From contig CM072526.1 of NCBI GenBank assembly GCA_036898135.1, positions 52,598,278 to 52,662,277 on the forward strand: 64,000 bases of DNA, given 5' to 3'. Shown piece by piece: positions 44,746 through 55,371 of this stretch. The DNA comes from Oncomelania hupensis (taxonomy: Eukaryota > Mollusca > Gastropoda > Littorinimorpha > Pomatiopsidae). Position numbers and translations under genes: made by a program. The notes under the pieces are model-generated. The model did not search any database, was not told the DNA's origin, and was given only the letters and a program-made list of their open reading frames with translations. How positions within the stretch are numbered: position 1 is the stretch's first letter; the number at the start of each line of letters is the position of its first letter.

Positions 44746-44912
44746 AAGAAGAAGAAGAAGAAGAAGAAGAAGAAGAAGAAGAAGAAGAAGAAGAAGAAGA
44801 AGAAGAAGAAGAAGAAGGAGAAGGAGAAGAAGAAGAAGAAGAAGAAGAAGAAGAAGAAGAAGAAGAAGAAGAAGAAGAAGAAGAAGAAGAAGAAGAAGAA
44901 GAAGAAGAAGCG
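44746..44912. repeat. (GAA)n microsatellite, about 165 bp
   Basis: About 55 GAA triplets on the plus strand with a 'ggagaagga' interruption near 44816. Confidence 0.95.
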
Positions 44913-45141
44913 GCTGACGGAAAGGGGGGCGAATAATAAGAAAACAGGTCCTAAATCACTGGATCCTTCCTAAAATGAAAATGTTGTCTGGCATGATGGA
45001 TGACATATTAGCACGGTCTTTTAATTGCAATTGCATGTCCCTCTCTTGAACTAAAGCTAAAGCTTTGATGACGGAGATTGTAAATCAAAGAAGAGTCGTC
45101 TGACTTTTCCGAACGATTACTGTGACGAGATCTTCCCAATA

Positions 45142-45142
<1 letters not shown>

Positions 45143-45177
<35 letters not shown>

Positions 45178-45206
45178 TGTCTCTCTCTCTCTCTCAGAGA
45201 AAAAGA

Positions 45207-45245
<39 letters not shown>

Positions 45246-45256
45246 GGAGAGAGAGG
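45143..45256. repeat. (CT)n facing (GA)n, inverted simple repeat
   Basis: CT-rich sequence (45143-45196) is followed by GA-rich sequence (45197-45256) with a short 'aaaaagagtatgg' between. The two halves can pair into a long hairpin. Confidence 0.9.
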
Positions 45257-45978
45257 GGCGGGAGTGTGTGGGGTGGGGGGGGGGCAGCTGAACTTGAGCA
45301 GTGAAGATGGCTCTTAGACAGACGATAATATGGAGGAGGACCTCACAAATATCACTAGTCATTAAAATCAGTCCTCTTTCAAGAAACACTGTACACAGAG
45401 TTCAAATTGCTTCCTCAATCGCACTAGTAAAAGACTGGCTATTGAACGACCAGCCACGTCATACCTTGGAAATTATCTTCAAGCAATTCCGTGAGGAATT
45501 GCTACCTCATCCCCATTATTCAAAGAGCGGTCTTACATATATATATCCTCGAGCATAGGCGCAAGGTTTGGCTGTCCTATTCGCTTTAAACGGCGTTCGA
45601 TCTCGGTTGTTTTTTTAGTCTCTTGCGTGGTGGGCCGGCTGCGGATAATAATGCTGTCAGCTTACACAGGAACCCACGATGATGAGTCTAAACATATTGC
45701 AGGCTGCATTATAGGCTGCCGTCATACACCTTGTTTCTTTTCTCTCTTCCTTTCCCATCTTCCTTGCCATTTTATTAAACATCATCTGGACCATATGGTA
45801 TCTATCCCACTCCCCTCTCCTCAATAGCTCCTCTTCTCCAACCCCATCTCCCCCCCCTCCACCCTCACTAACCCCAATATATCACCCTATTGCCTGTTCT
45901 TTCTTTATGAGGGAACTGATGTGAAAGTCGGCGAGCGTTCTTTAATAATGGTGCTCATAGGTTTGGTTATTTTCCATT

Positions 45979-45979
<1 letters not shown>
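45257..45979. other. No gene supported
   Basis: A frame of about 85 codons at 45301-45558 has ordinary composition but no recognised domain. I cannot call it a gene. Confidence 0.3.

Positions 45980-46072
<93 letters not shown>
45980..46072. repeat. (GA)n microsatellite
   Basis: About 46 GA dinucleotides with one A insertion, directly abutting a family A 3' tail. Confidence 0.95.
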
Positions 46073-46077
<5 letters not shown>

Positions 46078-46300
46078 TTATTCATTGTTTATAGGGTCCA
46101 ACGGACTGCAAAGAGATGAATCAGGACCACGAAATCAGGACCACAACTTCTTTGAAAGAGGACTCACCCCCGACCCTAGCGGTAACACTGGAAGCACTCC
46201 ACCAACCGATCACTTTACAACAAAGATATCCCACGCAGGGGACGCTGAGGCTATACTCCCAATTTATCAAAGCCCCGTTTACCCCACCCCCCACCCCCCC
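46073..46300 (-). mobile_element. Retroposon family A, copy 4 (3' part)
   Basis: 'attatttattcattg', 'tatagggtccaacgga' and 'gaatcaggaccacgaaatca' match the 3' end of the family in minus orientation. The copy stops near 'agccccgtttacc', followed by a C/A-rich patch. Confidence 0.75.
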
Positions 46301-46323
46301 CAAAAAAAATAATAATAAAATAA

Positions 46324-46904
46324 ATTGATTGATTGATTTATTGGTGCTTTAGGTTCAGCGGACTCTTCCGAGCCAAATCAGGACCGGACAACCCCCGATC
46401 CGCATAAAAGATCTGCCGAAACAACCCTACTGGGAAAATTGAATGCCCTCCACCGGCCAGTCACTTTACAATAAAGACATCCCACGCGGGGGACGGCTGA
46501 GGGTTGACCTCAACTACGCGAACACCCCGGTTACAAAAACAAAATAGAATACAACCATCATTATAAATCATCAACTAAACACATACATATAAAATGCCTA
46601 TAGTGCGAAATAATACAATCATAGGAAGCCCCAGTGACCACCCGGCAGAAAGCGTCCAACACTCCCAAGCCGATCCAACAGACTTCACACACAAACAAGG
46701 AGTCTTGTCCAGGAAGAGTTTTCAAGAAAAAAGGTAGGTCATTGATCTAGCGAAGAAGAAGAAAGTATAGCAGAGTGATAGGACAGATCAGGAATGGGAA
46801 AGAGCAAATGATGAAGACAGCGACAGTGGGAACTTAAAGCACCAAACTTCCAGAAAGTGGGGATACCATTTATACTGAAACCCCCGGCACTCCAACGGGG
46901 GGAA
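46324..46904 (-). mobile_element. Retroposon family A, copy 5 (near full length)
   Basis: It runs from the tail 'attgattgattgatttattg' and 'ctttaggttcagcgga' to 'ggggataccatttatactga' and 'ccggcactccaacgggg'. The tail repeat here is (attg)n, different from the (ttag)n and (gtaat)n tails of other copies, as expected if tails arise during reverse transcription. Confidence 0.8.
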
Positions 46905-47032
46905 CTGTTGCCGCAGTGAATTAGTCATGCCTACAAAGGCAAGACAGGTTTTCAACTGGGGCTTTCACTGTTCCCTTTATAGGTTAGAACAATCTACAGT
47001 GACAAGATTGCTCATGACCCCAAGGGGTAATA

Positions 47033-47392
47033 AAATAAATATAAACATTATTATAAAATATCAACAAAACACATACATATAAAATGCCTACATTGCTAAT
47101 TAATAATATCATAGAAAGCCCTAATGACCATTTGGCAGAAAGCGCCCAATAGTCCCAAGCAGACCCAAAAGACATCATACACAAATGAGGAGTTTTGGAA
47201 GAGTTTTCAAGAAAAAAAAAGGTATGTGACTGGTCTAGAGAAGAAAAAGAAGGTAAAGCAGATGGATAGAACAGAGTAGGAACGACAAAGAACAAAGGAG
47301 AAAGACAGGGACAGTGGGAATTTAAAGCACTATATTTCCATAAAGTGGAGAATACTACTTATACAGAAACCCACGGCACCCCCACGAGGGGG
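47033..47392 (-). mobile_element. Retroposon family A, copy 6 (5' part)
   Basis: It contains 'aaaacacatacatataaaat', 'gaccatttggcagaaagcgc' and the 5' end 'cggcacccccacgaggggg', but lacks the 3' hairpin and tail. It starts abruptly inside the family at about 47033, so it was cut by a deletion or rearrangement rather than by 5' truncation. Confidence 0.75.
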
Positions 47393-47657
47393 AAGAGAGA
47401 AAATGGAAACTTTTTTTTTTTTAAATTAGAAATAATTAGACTAATGATACAGTCTAATCTTCCAATCTGTCCCATAACAAAATTAACATAGGAAAGAACC
47501 TTTAACTTGAAAATCATAAAACTCCTCACAGTAATCATTTGGAAAATGCAGACGACTCTTCTTTAATATACAATCTCCGTCATCGAAGCTTCGGTTCAAG
47601 AGAGGGAAATGCAATTAAAAGACCGTGCTGCCTCATCCGCATTATTATTACTGTGAG

Positions 47658-47658
<1 letters not shown>
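47393..47658. other. No feature recognised
   Basis: Nothing supported. Confidence 0.4.

Positions 47659-47716
<58 letters not shown>
47659..47716. repeat. (GA)n microsatellite
   Basis: About 28 GA dinucleotides. Confidence 0.95.
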
Positions 47717-47717
<1 letters not shown>

Positions 47718-48068
47718 TTGGAGGAGGGGTGGAGGAAGTAGGGAGGAAGACATTCTTTCAGTACGCGCGTTCTGTTTTATTTTCTAAAGATCCAATCAGA
47801 AAATCGGCAATTCATTCAGAAATTACAACAACAAATTATTACCGATAACTGTATGAAACGATTATTAATGATAGAAGTGGGTGACTACTGGGGAAAGCTC
47901 TGGTCTGTGCACTCTAAACACTTTGCACTTTGCAGCCATTTGCATACTAATGTTTTCTTTAGCAAAACACAAAAACGCCGTTCAAATCGATGAGCTATAT
48001 ATATATGACAATGTTTTCTTTAATGATGGAAATCAAACAACCCTACCTTGCCCTTTGTGGCAAAAACA
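47717..48068. other. No feature recognised
   Basis: Nothing supported. Confidence 0.4.
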
Positions 48069-48697
48069 AGAAGAAGCAGGATCAAGAGCAGGAGCAGGAG
48101 TTGGAGGAGGAACAGGAAGAGGATGATGATGATGATGATGATGAAAAGAAGAAGAAGAAGAAGCAGGAGGAGGAACAGAAAGAGGGTGAGGAGGAGAAGA
48201 AGGAGTAGGAACAGAAAGAGGATGAGGAGGAGAAGAAGGAGGATGAAGAGGAAGAGGAGGATGATGAGAAGAAGAAGAATACGAAGGAAAAGGAGGAGCA
48301 GTAACAGGAAGAAGAAGAAGAAGGAGGCGGAGGAGAAGAAGAAGAAGAAGAAGAAAGAGGAGGATGAGGAACAGGAAGAGGATGATGATGATGAAAAGAA
48401 GAAGAAGAAGAAGAAGAAGAAGAAGAAGAAGAAGAAGAAGAAGAAGAAGAAGAAGAAGAAGAAGAAGAAGAAGAAGAAGAAGAAGAAGAAGAAGAAGAAG
48501 AGGAGGAGGAGGACGAGGAAGAAGAAGAAGAAGAAGAAGAAGAAGAAGAAGAAGAAGAAGAAGAAGAAGAAGAAGAAGAAGAAGAAGAAGAAGAAGAAGA
48601 AGAAGAAGAAGGAGAAGAAGAAGAAGAAGAAGAAGAAGAAGAAGAAGAAGAAGAAGAAGAAGAAGAAGAAGAAGAAGAAGAAGAAGAAGAAGAAGAA
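48069..48697. repeat. 630-bp purine tract, (GAA)n with GGA and GAT variants
   Basis: The left half is a mosaic of AAG, GGA, GAT and CAG triplets. From about 48398 it is almost pure GAA with interruptions near 48500-48517 and 48611. It is the largest purine-only tract in the window. Frames of up to 234 codons across it (Lys/Arg, Ser) are artefacts. Confidence 0.95.
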
Positions 48698-48954
48698 CTC
48701 AATTCAATATCTTGAAACTACCACCAAACATGCCCTTAAACAGTATATTTAAACAGAGGGAGACAAACAAAAATGGTGCACAAGAATGTGAAAATGGCCC
48801 GCGGGCACGACAACAATTGCCCACAAATGAAGTCTTCAGGAAGGACACGCTTTTCTTTAAACACTGCCTGGCCCAGCAAATAATACAACACCAATTTTAG
48901 CCACACGGCAGCGTTTTTCTTATACTCACACACCTTAAAGTTCCACCGTTGTGT
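48698..48954. other. No feature recognised
   Basis: Nothing supported. Confidence 0.4.
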
Positions 48955-49002
48955 ATGTGTGTGTTTGTGTTGCGGGGTGTGTGTGTGTGTGTGTGTGTGT
49001 AA
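48955..49002. repeat. (GT)n microsatellite, interrupted
   Basis: GT dinucleotides broken by 'ttgtgttgcggg'. Confidence 0.85.
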
Positions 49003-49183
49003 GCGTGCGTGAAGTGATGTGGAGTAGGGGAGGGAGGGAGGGAGTCATAAGTGTGTTAGAGTTATGTGTGTGCGTCTAGCGGTGTGTTTTGGAGTTTTGT
49101 CTGTAAGTTATGTCGCCGCTGTTTTTCCACACAACAAGATTGAGCACCAGTTTGCCAGACACCGGCGCGGCGCTATGCAAGTT

Positions 49184-49186
<3 letters not shown>

Positions 49187-49275
<89 letters not shown>
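49187..49275. repeat. (CAT)n microsatellite
   Basis: About 29 CAT triplets. Confidence 0.95.
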
Positions 49276-49426
49276 TCAATCAACCAGCATCACCATCACC
49301 CAGGACGTACAACCTTGAAATCCTCTTCGTTCATATACTGTCTTTCTCTGACATTTCAATACCCCTCTTGTGGAATAATACGTCACTAAATTCCCAATGC
49401 CTAACTCCCCCATACAATCCTTCTGA

Positions 49427-49562
49427 TCCTATCCTATCCCGTAACTCCAAAGCCGTTGGGCTCAGTCTCAAACAAGTCCATTCTGGAATGTTGACCATCT
49501 CTTTTTCTGTCTCCCTCTTCTTCTGCCTCTTTGCACCGTGCCTTGCTGGATGGTCTTTGCAA
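49427..49562 (-). mobile_element. RTE-like LINE 3'-terminal fragment, second copy
   Basis: Minus-strand translation gives 'AKTIQQGTVQRGRRRGRQK' then, after a frameshift, 'NIPEWTCLRLSPTALELRD', followed by the 'gataggatagga' end. This matches the fragment at 28519-28720 with an internal deletion. It is the extreme C-terminus of a LINE endonuclease/RT protein, 5' truncated and out of frame. Confidence 0.65.
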
Positions 49563-49739
49563 GGCCTGATCGTTCATTACACACACTAGTCCCAAAAGAG
49601 GCAACTGTAAGCCCCCCCCCCAACCCTCTCTCTCTCTCTCCCTCCCCAAACACACACAAACAGTGACGCTGGCTTACATTAGTGTGAACCTTTTCATGAC
49701 GTCTTTCAACGATTATGAATGGCTACAACGTTGCTTTCT
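49563..49739. other. Low-complexity C and CT patches
   Basis: C-run at 49611 and a short CT run at 49627; nothing else. Confidence 0.5.
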
Positions 49740-50330
49740 CACGTTAATGAAATAAATACTACTACCGTCAGCTATGTTTGTCATCGTCTGCCAAAAGAAA
49801 CGGTATGGTCTGTCGACGATCTTACATGGATAACACTGACTTCCATTTCTTGCGTTGAGATTACAAACAGCAATGACTGTGCACTGCGATCACTGAGATG
49901 ATCTTCGATGGATAAAACTTTCTTTTCTGGAGTTGAGAGAATAAAAACCGAAACGTCAGCTGTGAATGTGCAACGAGATGATCTTAGATGGATCAAAGAT
50001 TCCACTGATGCAGTCAAAATACAAATGTGAGCTATGTTCGTCAGTACTCTGTAAAAGCCGATGGACGTCATCTAACTTCCAGCGATCTACGAAGCATAAA
50101 TATTCCTTTCTTGTTTTGATGATTATGCTGGAGATTGCGAAGTTAGCGATGCTGATGTTGCATTCGTTGACATGCGAAAAAAAACAAAACCATTTGGTGC
50201 ATGCACACACTGTCAGAGATCTATTCATGCACAGTGTGCATACGTGGCCCAGCAGTGTCCAATATTCTATACCAGACGTCAAATCATCAATGTTATTCGT
50301 CTGTCTGCAGTTCCGATAACTGCTCAGAGG
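49740..50330 (+). pseudogene. Possible decayed exon with RING-finger-like end
   Basis: The plus strand repeats a 'gatgatctta-gatggat' block near 49818, 49888 and 49978, giving 'DDLTWI' and 'DDLRWIKDST' peptides. At 50125-50300 one frame reads 'CEVSDADVAFV' and then 'PFGACTHCQRSIHAQCA' and 'QQCPIFYTRRQIINVIRLS'. The spacing of Cys/His and the QCP-I...R..I pattern resembles the end of an IAP-type RING finger with some ligands missing (Phe where CPxC would have its second Cys). Stops separate the pieces. The resemblance is by eye and may be chance. Confidence 0.25.
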
Positions 50331-50895
50331 AGTTGGGTTCTTGACAATGTCTTGCTCCAATCACCTTTTCTAGCCAGGCTGCAAATGTTAGCGTTGTGCA
50401 AAACCAGTAGTCAATACAAACAATGAATATTGTTAACGGCAAATTTCAAGGGAAAAAATCAATGCAAAAAATAAATCTAGACACCTCAGGCATGGCGCAA
50501 ATACATATTTCATTAATAATTTGTAACACCGTTACCTCAGGCGAATGTGCCTGCCTTTCAGTGTTTTCCCACTTGTTCCCTTAAGTATTTTGCGACTGTT
50601 GGCCTTGTGGGGAGTAAGCCCACAGCAGTTAACATAAACAACAATGCAAGGAGCGTTATCTGGCGGACTCCAGAAAGACAGCAAACAATTGGGGGACGAG
50701 TAGTGTCTGGGTTGTGCAACTGCAGCTGTAAAATAAACACCTTTGGCTAATCTACCCATCTTTACGAGCGGGCAGCTCATTACAGCTTGATGATATATAA
50801 CGCACAATATCGAAAAAAGAGAGTGTAATCTTTAAACACATGAAAAGACAGGCACACAGACAGACAGACACACACATACGAACGCCTGCACACAC
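50331..50895. other. No feature recognised
   Basis: Short frames only. Confidence 0.4.
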
Positions 50896-51051
50896 AGCAA
50901 CAACAACAACAACAAAGAAGAAGAAGAAATATGTAAGCCAAGAAGGAGGAGGAGCAGACAGAGGAAAGAAGGAGGGAGAGAGGAAGAGGAGGAGGAGGAG
51001 AAGAAGAAGAAGAAGAAGAAGAAGAAGAAGAAGAAGAAGAAGAAGAAGAAG

Positions 51052-51096
<45 letters not shown>
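50896..51096. repeat. Compound purine-rich microsatellite, (GAA)n then (CAA)n
   Basis: A CAA run (50898-50914), GAA/GGA mosaic (50915-51000), pure GAA (51000-51052) and CAA (51053-51096). The GAA-to-CAA order is the same as at 3997 and 28071. Confidence 0.95.
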
Positions 51097-51420
51097 AAAC
51101 ACTGCTGGCATAAATCTTTCTAAATAAACACATTTTGTGTTAATGCAAATGCAAGCTGACACGTTATTAGACCAAACAGTGATAGTGAGAAAACTAATGA
51201 TCTACAGTAGCAAACGACTTCTATCTTTTACACACTGCCAACCCACAGGACACACCAAACTAACGCAATGTAACATAGGAAGGCAACTGATAACTCGGAA
51301 GTTTAGTTACCTGCCTCTTGCTCGTACAACACAACTACAATACTGACAGATTACCATGGTTAGATTCTCAGGTATTCCTAAACACACCAACACTGCATGC
51401 AGCATTTTAGCTACAATCAA
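51097..51420. other. No feature recognised
   Basis: Nothing supported. Confidence 0.4.
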
Positions 51421-51426
51421 GTCTGC

Positions 51427-51468
<42 letters not shown>

Positions 51469-51510
51469 GTCTCTCTTTGTCTCTCTCTCTCTCCCCTTCC
51501 CCCCCCCCCC
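51421..51510. repeat. (GTCT)n, (CT)n and C-run
   Basis: Compound pyrimidine tract of the same type as 8700-8792. Confidence 0.9.
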
Positions 51511-52500
51511 AAACTTCCCAATTTCTGGTGTAATCCCCCATCCAGCCATCTGTTAACAAGCGGAAAATGACGCGCAGTTGAGTCATTTGCTAGCGTTAAC
51601 GTTTTAATTAGGTTTTGTGTAACCCAACCCGCCAGCTCACCTCGCGCTTAACAACCCACTGCAGGTCATTTGCCACTATCAGTCTTCAATTACAGTCTCA
51701 ACCAGCTGCAACTTCCGCGCAGGATAAGAAGGAGAAAAAAACAACAGAAAATTGTGACATATATGTAAATTGTAAGGCTGTCTTCACCGTTTTGTATTAA
51801 GAAACTATATTACATTTTTGGTGGCCATTTCACGGCAGAAGACTCGCTGTCTAGGCTGTCTTCGTATAACCTTATAGGCTATATATATATATATATATAT
51901 ATGTTTGCTTATTACAATGGATTTAGAATTCTTTTGGTCAAATTCCAATCTAGTTGCAACCAGGTGATTCCGTTAGCTCTGCTTCCCGAATCCAAAACAA
52001 ACTTAGTCCGAATATTGTGCAATCTACAGACTACATTTTGCGGATTCCGAATCTCGTGATGTTCTGACAGCAGAATACGTTTACTTCGCTGCTAAACTGA
52101 ATAAAGCGGTCTACGTCGTGCTGAATTGATGATGAAAAAGAAAAAGCCACCGCTTTGCCGCACATCCCCCATTTTTCTCCTCTCATCCCGGATGGGTTTC
52201 TGCTGCTTTCTCTGTTATTTTGTTGTGATATTTGCATTAAGTTTGTCTCTGAAAGTAGGTTTTTCCAAATACACAGAGAGCTCGCTCTATTATCTCTGGC
52301 CAGACAAACGGTTTTGATTGAAACATAATCTAACCTTCCACTGTGACAACAATGTTGTCCTGGCCTGTGTAGTCAACATCTACTATACATAACGATCTTA
52401 CGGCTATCCAACGAGTTTCTACTGGTGTAGGCTGCATGGTAACCAAGATATAGTTTAGTATGTTTCATAATAATTACGATAAAAGGTGTAAATGTCTTGA
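51511..52500. other. No gene recognised; (TA)n at 51880-51902
   Basis: A short TA dinucleotide run and otherwise unremarkable sequence. Confidence 0.4.
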
Positions 52501-52625
52501 ATCTAATGCAGACAAAATAAAGTATTCTTATCTTACCTTCCCCTACCCTACATTATCTTACCTTACCATATCATATCACATCTTACATTACCATGTCATA
52601 TCATATCTTACATTACCTTATCTGA
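52501..52625 (+). mobile_element. Probable LINE/SINE 3' tail with CTTAT/CATAT repeats
   Basis: 'gacaaaataaagtattctta' is followed by degenerate 'tcttaccttaccatatcat' repeats. It resembles the 'aataaagttgtcttatctta' end of the insertion at 54831-55111, so it is probably a short 5'-truncated copy of a related element. Confidence 0.45.
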
Positions 52626-52744
52626 TCATAAACTGTTTTTAAATTTTTGAAAAAGATATTTCAAAATTGTACAGATTATAAACCCATATTTCATTATTAT
52701 TCAAAACGTATTACGACATACACTATGTGAAACTAACGTTTCAG

Positions 52745-52984
52745 TCAACCTAAATACGACTTTACTCTTCCCGCTAAATTGTAAGGTACGTCATGGTCCA
52801 TCCAATAACGTTTAGCCCAATCCATAGTTCTCCAAAGTAAGTCGCCGTGACCTCTTCTCAGAGCTCCGAGACCCCATAGTGTAACGATTTGCCCAAAGGC
52901 GAACTCACGGTGGTTTACCCAATTGGTGTTCATTGACCGAACCTTTTGCACGATTATGATAGCAAACAGCGTAAAGGCGATTCA
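52745..52984 (-). CDS. Orphan tryptophan-rich frame, possible exon
   Basis: A minus-strand frame runs stop to stop from about 52981 to 52745 (78 sense codons); the first in-frame ATG is at about 52933. The upstream part is hydrophobic ('IAFTLFAIIIV') and the rest holds five Trp ('FGQIVTLWGLGALRRG', 'DWAKRYWMDHDVPYN'). Composition is unlike the simple-sequence frames elsewhere and looks protein-like, but I recognise no family. 21 bp around its ATG (52919-52939) recur exactly at 54512-54532, which argues that part of it is repeat-derived. Splice sites are not obvious. Confidence 0.2.
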
Positions 52985-53170
52985 GTAACAGATGTAAGAC
53001 TATTGTTTCTATTCATTGAATGGCTGTCTTCTGTGATGTATTATAAAGGACCAAAAAGATATGGCGGCGAGCTTTCAATATGTACAAACACAACGTAGAA
53101 AAGATGGATAGCCTTATAGTAACGGACGGCTGAAGAAAATCAAGGTGGCATTCAATCATGGTAAAAAGAC

Positions 53171-53242
53171 TGTGATGCAGTTAGTTAAAATAGATTAACG
53201 TCCCCGGACACATAAGGGTATAGGGGATGATGTGTGATGCAG
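53171..53242 (-). mobile_element. Ultrashort hairpin retroposon B2 with 10-bp TSD
   Basis: The 52-bp insertion 53181-53232 lies between perfect repeats 'tgtgatgcag' (53171-53180 and 53233-53242). On the minus strand it starts four nucleotides before the hairpin ('atcccc'...'ggggac', one outer mismatch) and ends 'aatctattttaactaa'. Same family as 5550-5607 and 56030-56090, with nearly the same 5' end. Confidence 0.8.
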
Positions 53243-54511
53243 CTCCTTGATGCTCGCTCTTGTACTGGTCAATGTTAAAGGTCGTGTGAGCGTATTTGAC
53301 AAAAGTAATTAAAGACGATTTAAAAAAAAAACTTTCACGATTCTAAATTTTACTTCCTGCTTATTATTTTTTTTTAAACTGTTCATTTTTGAAAGTGATA
53401 ATTTGGGCAACACGTGATGATTTTAATATTGGTTCAATCGCGATTGGTTGAAACGTGATTCGATCAATCGTGGTGCACAGAAATTGTATGACTCCAACCT
53501 TCTCGCTATTGCACAACTGTAACAGTATGACATTATCATCGACAATGTTTCAATTTTATCAATCTTTCCATCACAAAGTTCTTGAATAACTACACAACAT
53601 TTCAGTCTGCTCAATGTAAGAAGGAGTATAAAAGTAATAACTAAACAATATTTCAATCTCCTCAGTATCACACTAGAAATTATACAAAGGACGAAAGGAA
53701 CTGTGGTACTGCAAGCATACTGTATAAAATGTGTGGAACCCCCCTCCCCCCCCCCACCCCGAGAGAATGCAAATGGGCTGTAAAAACACATCAACGCTCC
53801 ATTAAAACTGAGCAAATTACCCATGTTGTTTTGGTTGTCGATCAGCTGCCACGCCAGCATGTTTTCAATCCACTAATCACGCCTCCACTTAATAGACGCC
53901 GTTGAACAGAAGTGAAAAAATTAGCTATCCACACACACGAACTCGCATTTATGGTGTCTTTCCAGTCACGCTGAACACATTGATAGTGATGATGATCGAC
54001 ACTTGTATAGCGTTGATTTCTTTCCAACTCGAATTCCTACACGGAAATCAGGTCCACCCACACAGAAGCACAAAATCCAGGTTGATTAGAAATGTTGGTC
54101 GTATTCACTTCATGTCGCTTGCACATATTAAACACTGAAAACAGCATCGCAAAATACACAATCACAATACTGCAGACAGTTACACAGAACTTCAGTCCGT
54201 CAACAGCGAAGAACGTGGCAACAGTGAACAATTACCATATTATATGTAAAGTTTAACAAGGCCACTTGATGAGTGATTTTGTTTTGCTGGCTCTTACAAT
54301 TCTTTCATAACAGTGACACGAACTAAATACGCAAACTGTCTTCATTTTGCGGCGAATTCTACACAACGCAGCATAATACCTCGTCTAAATCCTAACGATT
54401 TATCAACCTACTCTGCAACTGCCAGCAAAGTTTCATTTAGCAGTCCTCAATTAATCCGTCAAGATGGACACGACTCTGTAATTGCCAGCTGAATTAAAAT
54501 TTATATATATA
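53243..54511. other. No gene recognised
   Basis: A 145-codon minus-strand frame at 53423-53860 shows no domain. 'cacttgtatagcgttgattt' near 54000 resembles a retroposon end but is too short to call. Confidence 0.35.
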
Positions 54512-54532
54512 CCAATTGGTGTTCATTGACCG

Positions 54533-55370
54533 TCCGATATCAACAGTCAGCATAGGGGGTAGAGCAATCTCCAAACTTCGTTTTGCGGATGACATTGATG
54601 GATTGGCGTGAGAGGAACAAGAACTTGAACAGCTGGTACAGAGGCTTGCCACCAACTCCAGAGCCTAAGGAATAGAGAAGACCAAAATGATGACCATCAA
54701 CACGGACATCAAAGTCCAAGGCCAATCCGTCAACACTGTGCATAGCTTCAATTATTTAGGAGCCATTGTATCAGACAATGGGTCCCGACAGGAGGTCCTC
54801 TCCAGGATCGCACAAACAACGGCTTCCCTGTGTAAATTACAGATTACTTAATAAATGACATATGTGTGTGTGCGTGTGTGTGTGAGTGTGTTTGTTTGCC
54901 CAAAATAATTTCATTTAACATTTGTTGTCGTTTAATGTTAGCATGCATAAGTGTAATTATATTCATATGTGACTGTGCATTTTTATCCTCATTGTCATTA
55001 TGATTGTTGTCATTATTATTGTGATGTTTATTCCTTGTTGATTGTAATTGTACACCACAATGTAATTTCTTGTAAAAAATAATAAAGTTGTCTTATCTTA
55101 TCTTATCTTATCTTCCCTGGCGAGGTTAAAGACAATTTGGAAAGACAGGACCATCAGCCTACATTCCAAGGTAAGACTGCTGCGCTCCCTTGTCATATCA
55201 TCTCCATCTTCCTATACGCTTGCGAAACATGGACCCTCACAGCAGATCTACAACGAAGAATACAAAGCATAAAGATGAGGTGCTACAGAAGACTTCTGGG
55301 CTTTTTCTATACCCAGCACATCACCAACGACGAAGTCCGACAGACCATCACTTAAACCATTGGACAACAC
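54533..55370 (+). pseudogene. RTE-like LINE reverse transcriptase, broken
   Basis: Plus-strand translation gives 'VSIGGRAISKLRFADDIDGL', where FADD (54582-54593) is the catalytic YADD-type motif of the reverse-transcriptase palm. 'EQELEQLVQRLAT', 'FNYLGAIVSDNGS' and 'EVLSRIAQTTASL' follow. After an insertion (54831-55111) the protein resumes with 'LKTIWKDRTISLHSKVRLL', 'FLYACETWTL', 'RRIQSIKMRCYRRLLG' and 'ITNDEVRQTI', the usual thumb and C-terminal region of this LINE type. Stops at 54609 (TGA) and in 'gcctaagga', plus a frameshift near 55195, show it is dead. Homology ends where family A copy 7 begins, near 55372. Confidence 0.8.
54823..55119 (+). mobile_element. 281-bp insertion with 8-bp TSD inside the LINE
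   Basis: 54831-55111 is flanked by 'cttccctg' (54823-54830 and 55112-55119), and removing it leaves the RT codons contiguous. It contains a (GT)n patch near 54862-54893 and ends 'aataaagttgtc' plus (ttatc)n, the look of a LINE 3' UTR copy truncated at its 5' end. No A/B boxes, no coding motif. Confidence 0.85.
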
Positions 55371-55371
55371 A

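Noticed and set aside
48048..48752. Lys/Arg-, Ser- or Glu-rich proteins over the GAA tracts (also at 3966-4284, 28029-28364 and 42086-42307)
   Set aside because: Translations of simple trinucleotide repeats without any unique flanking domain.
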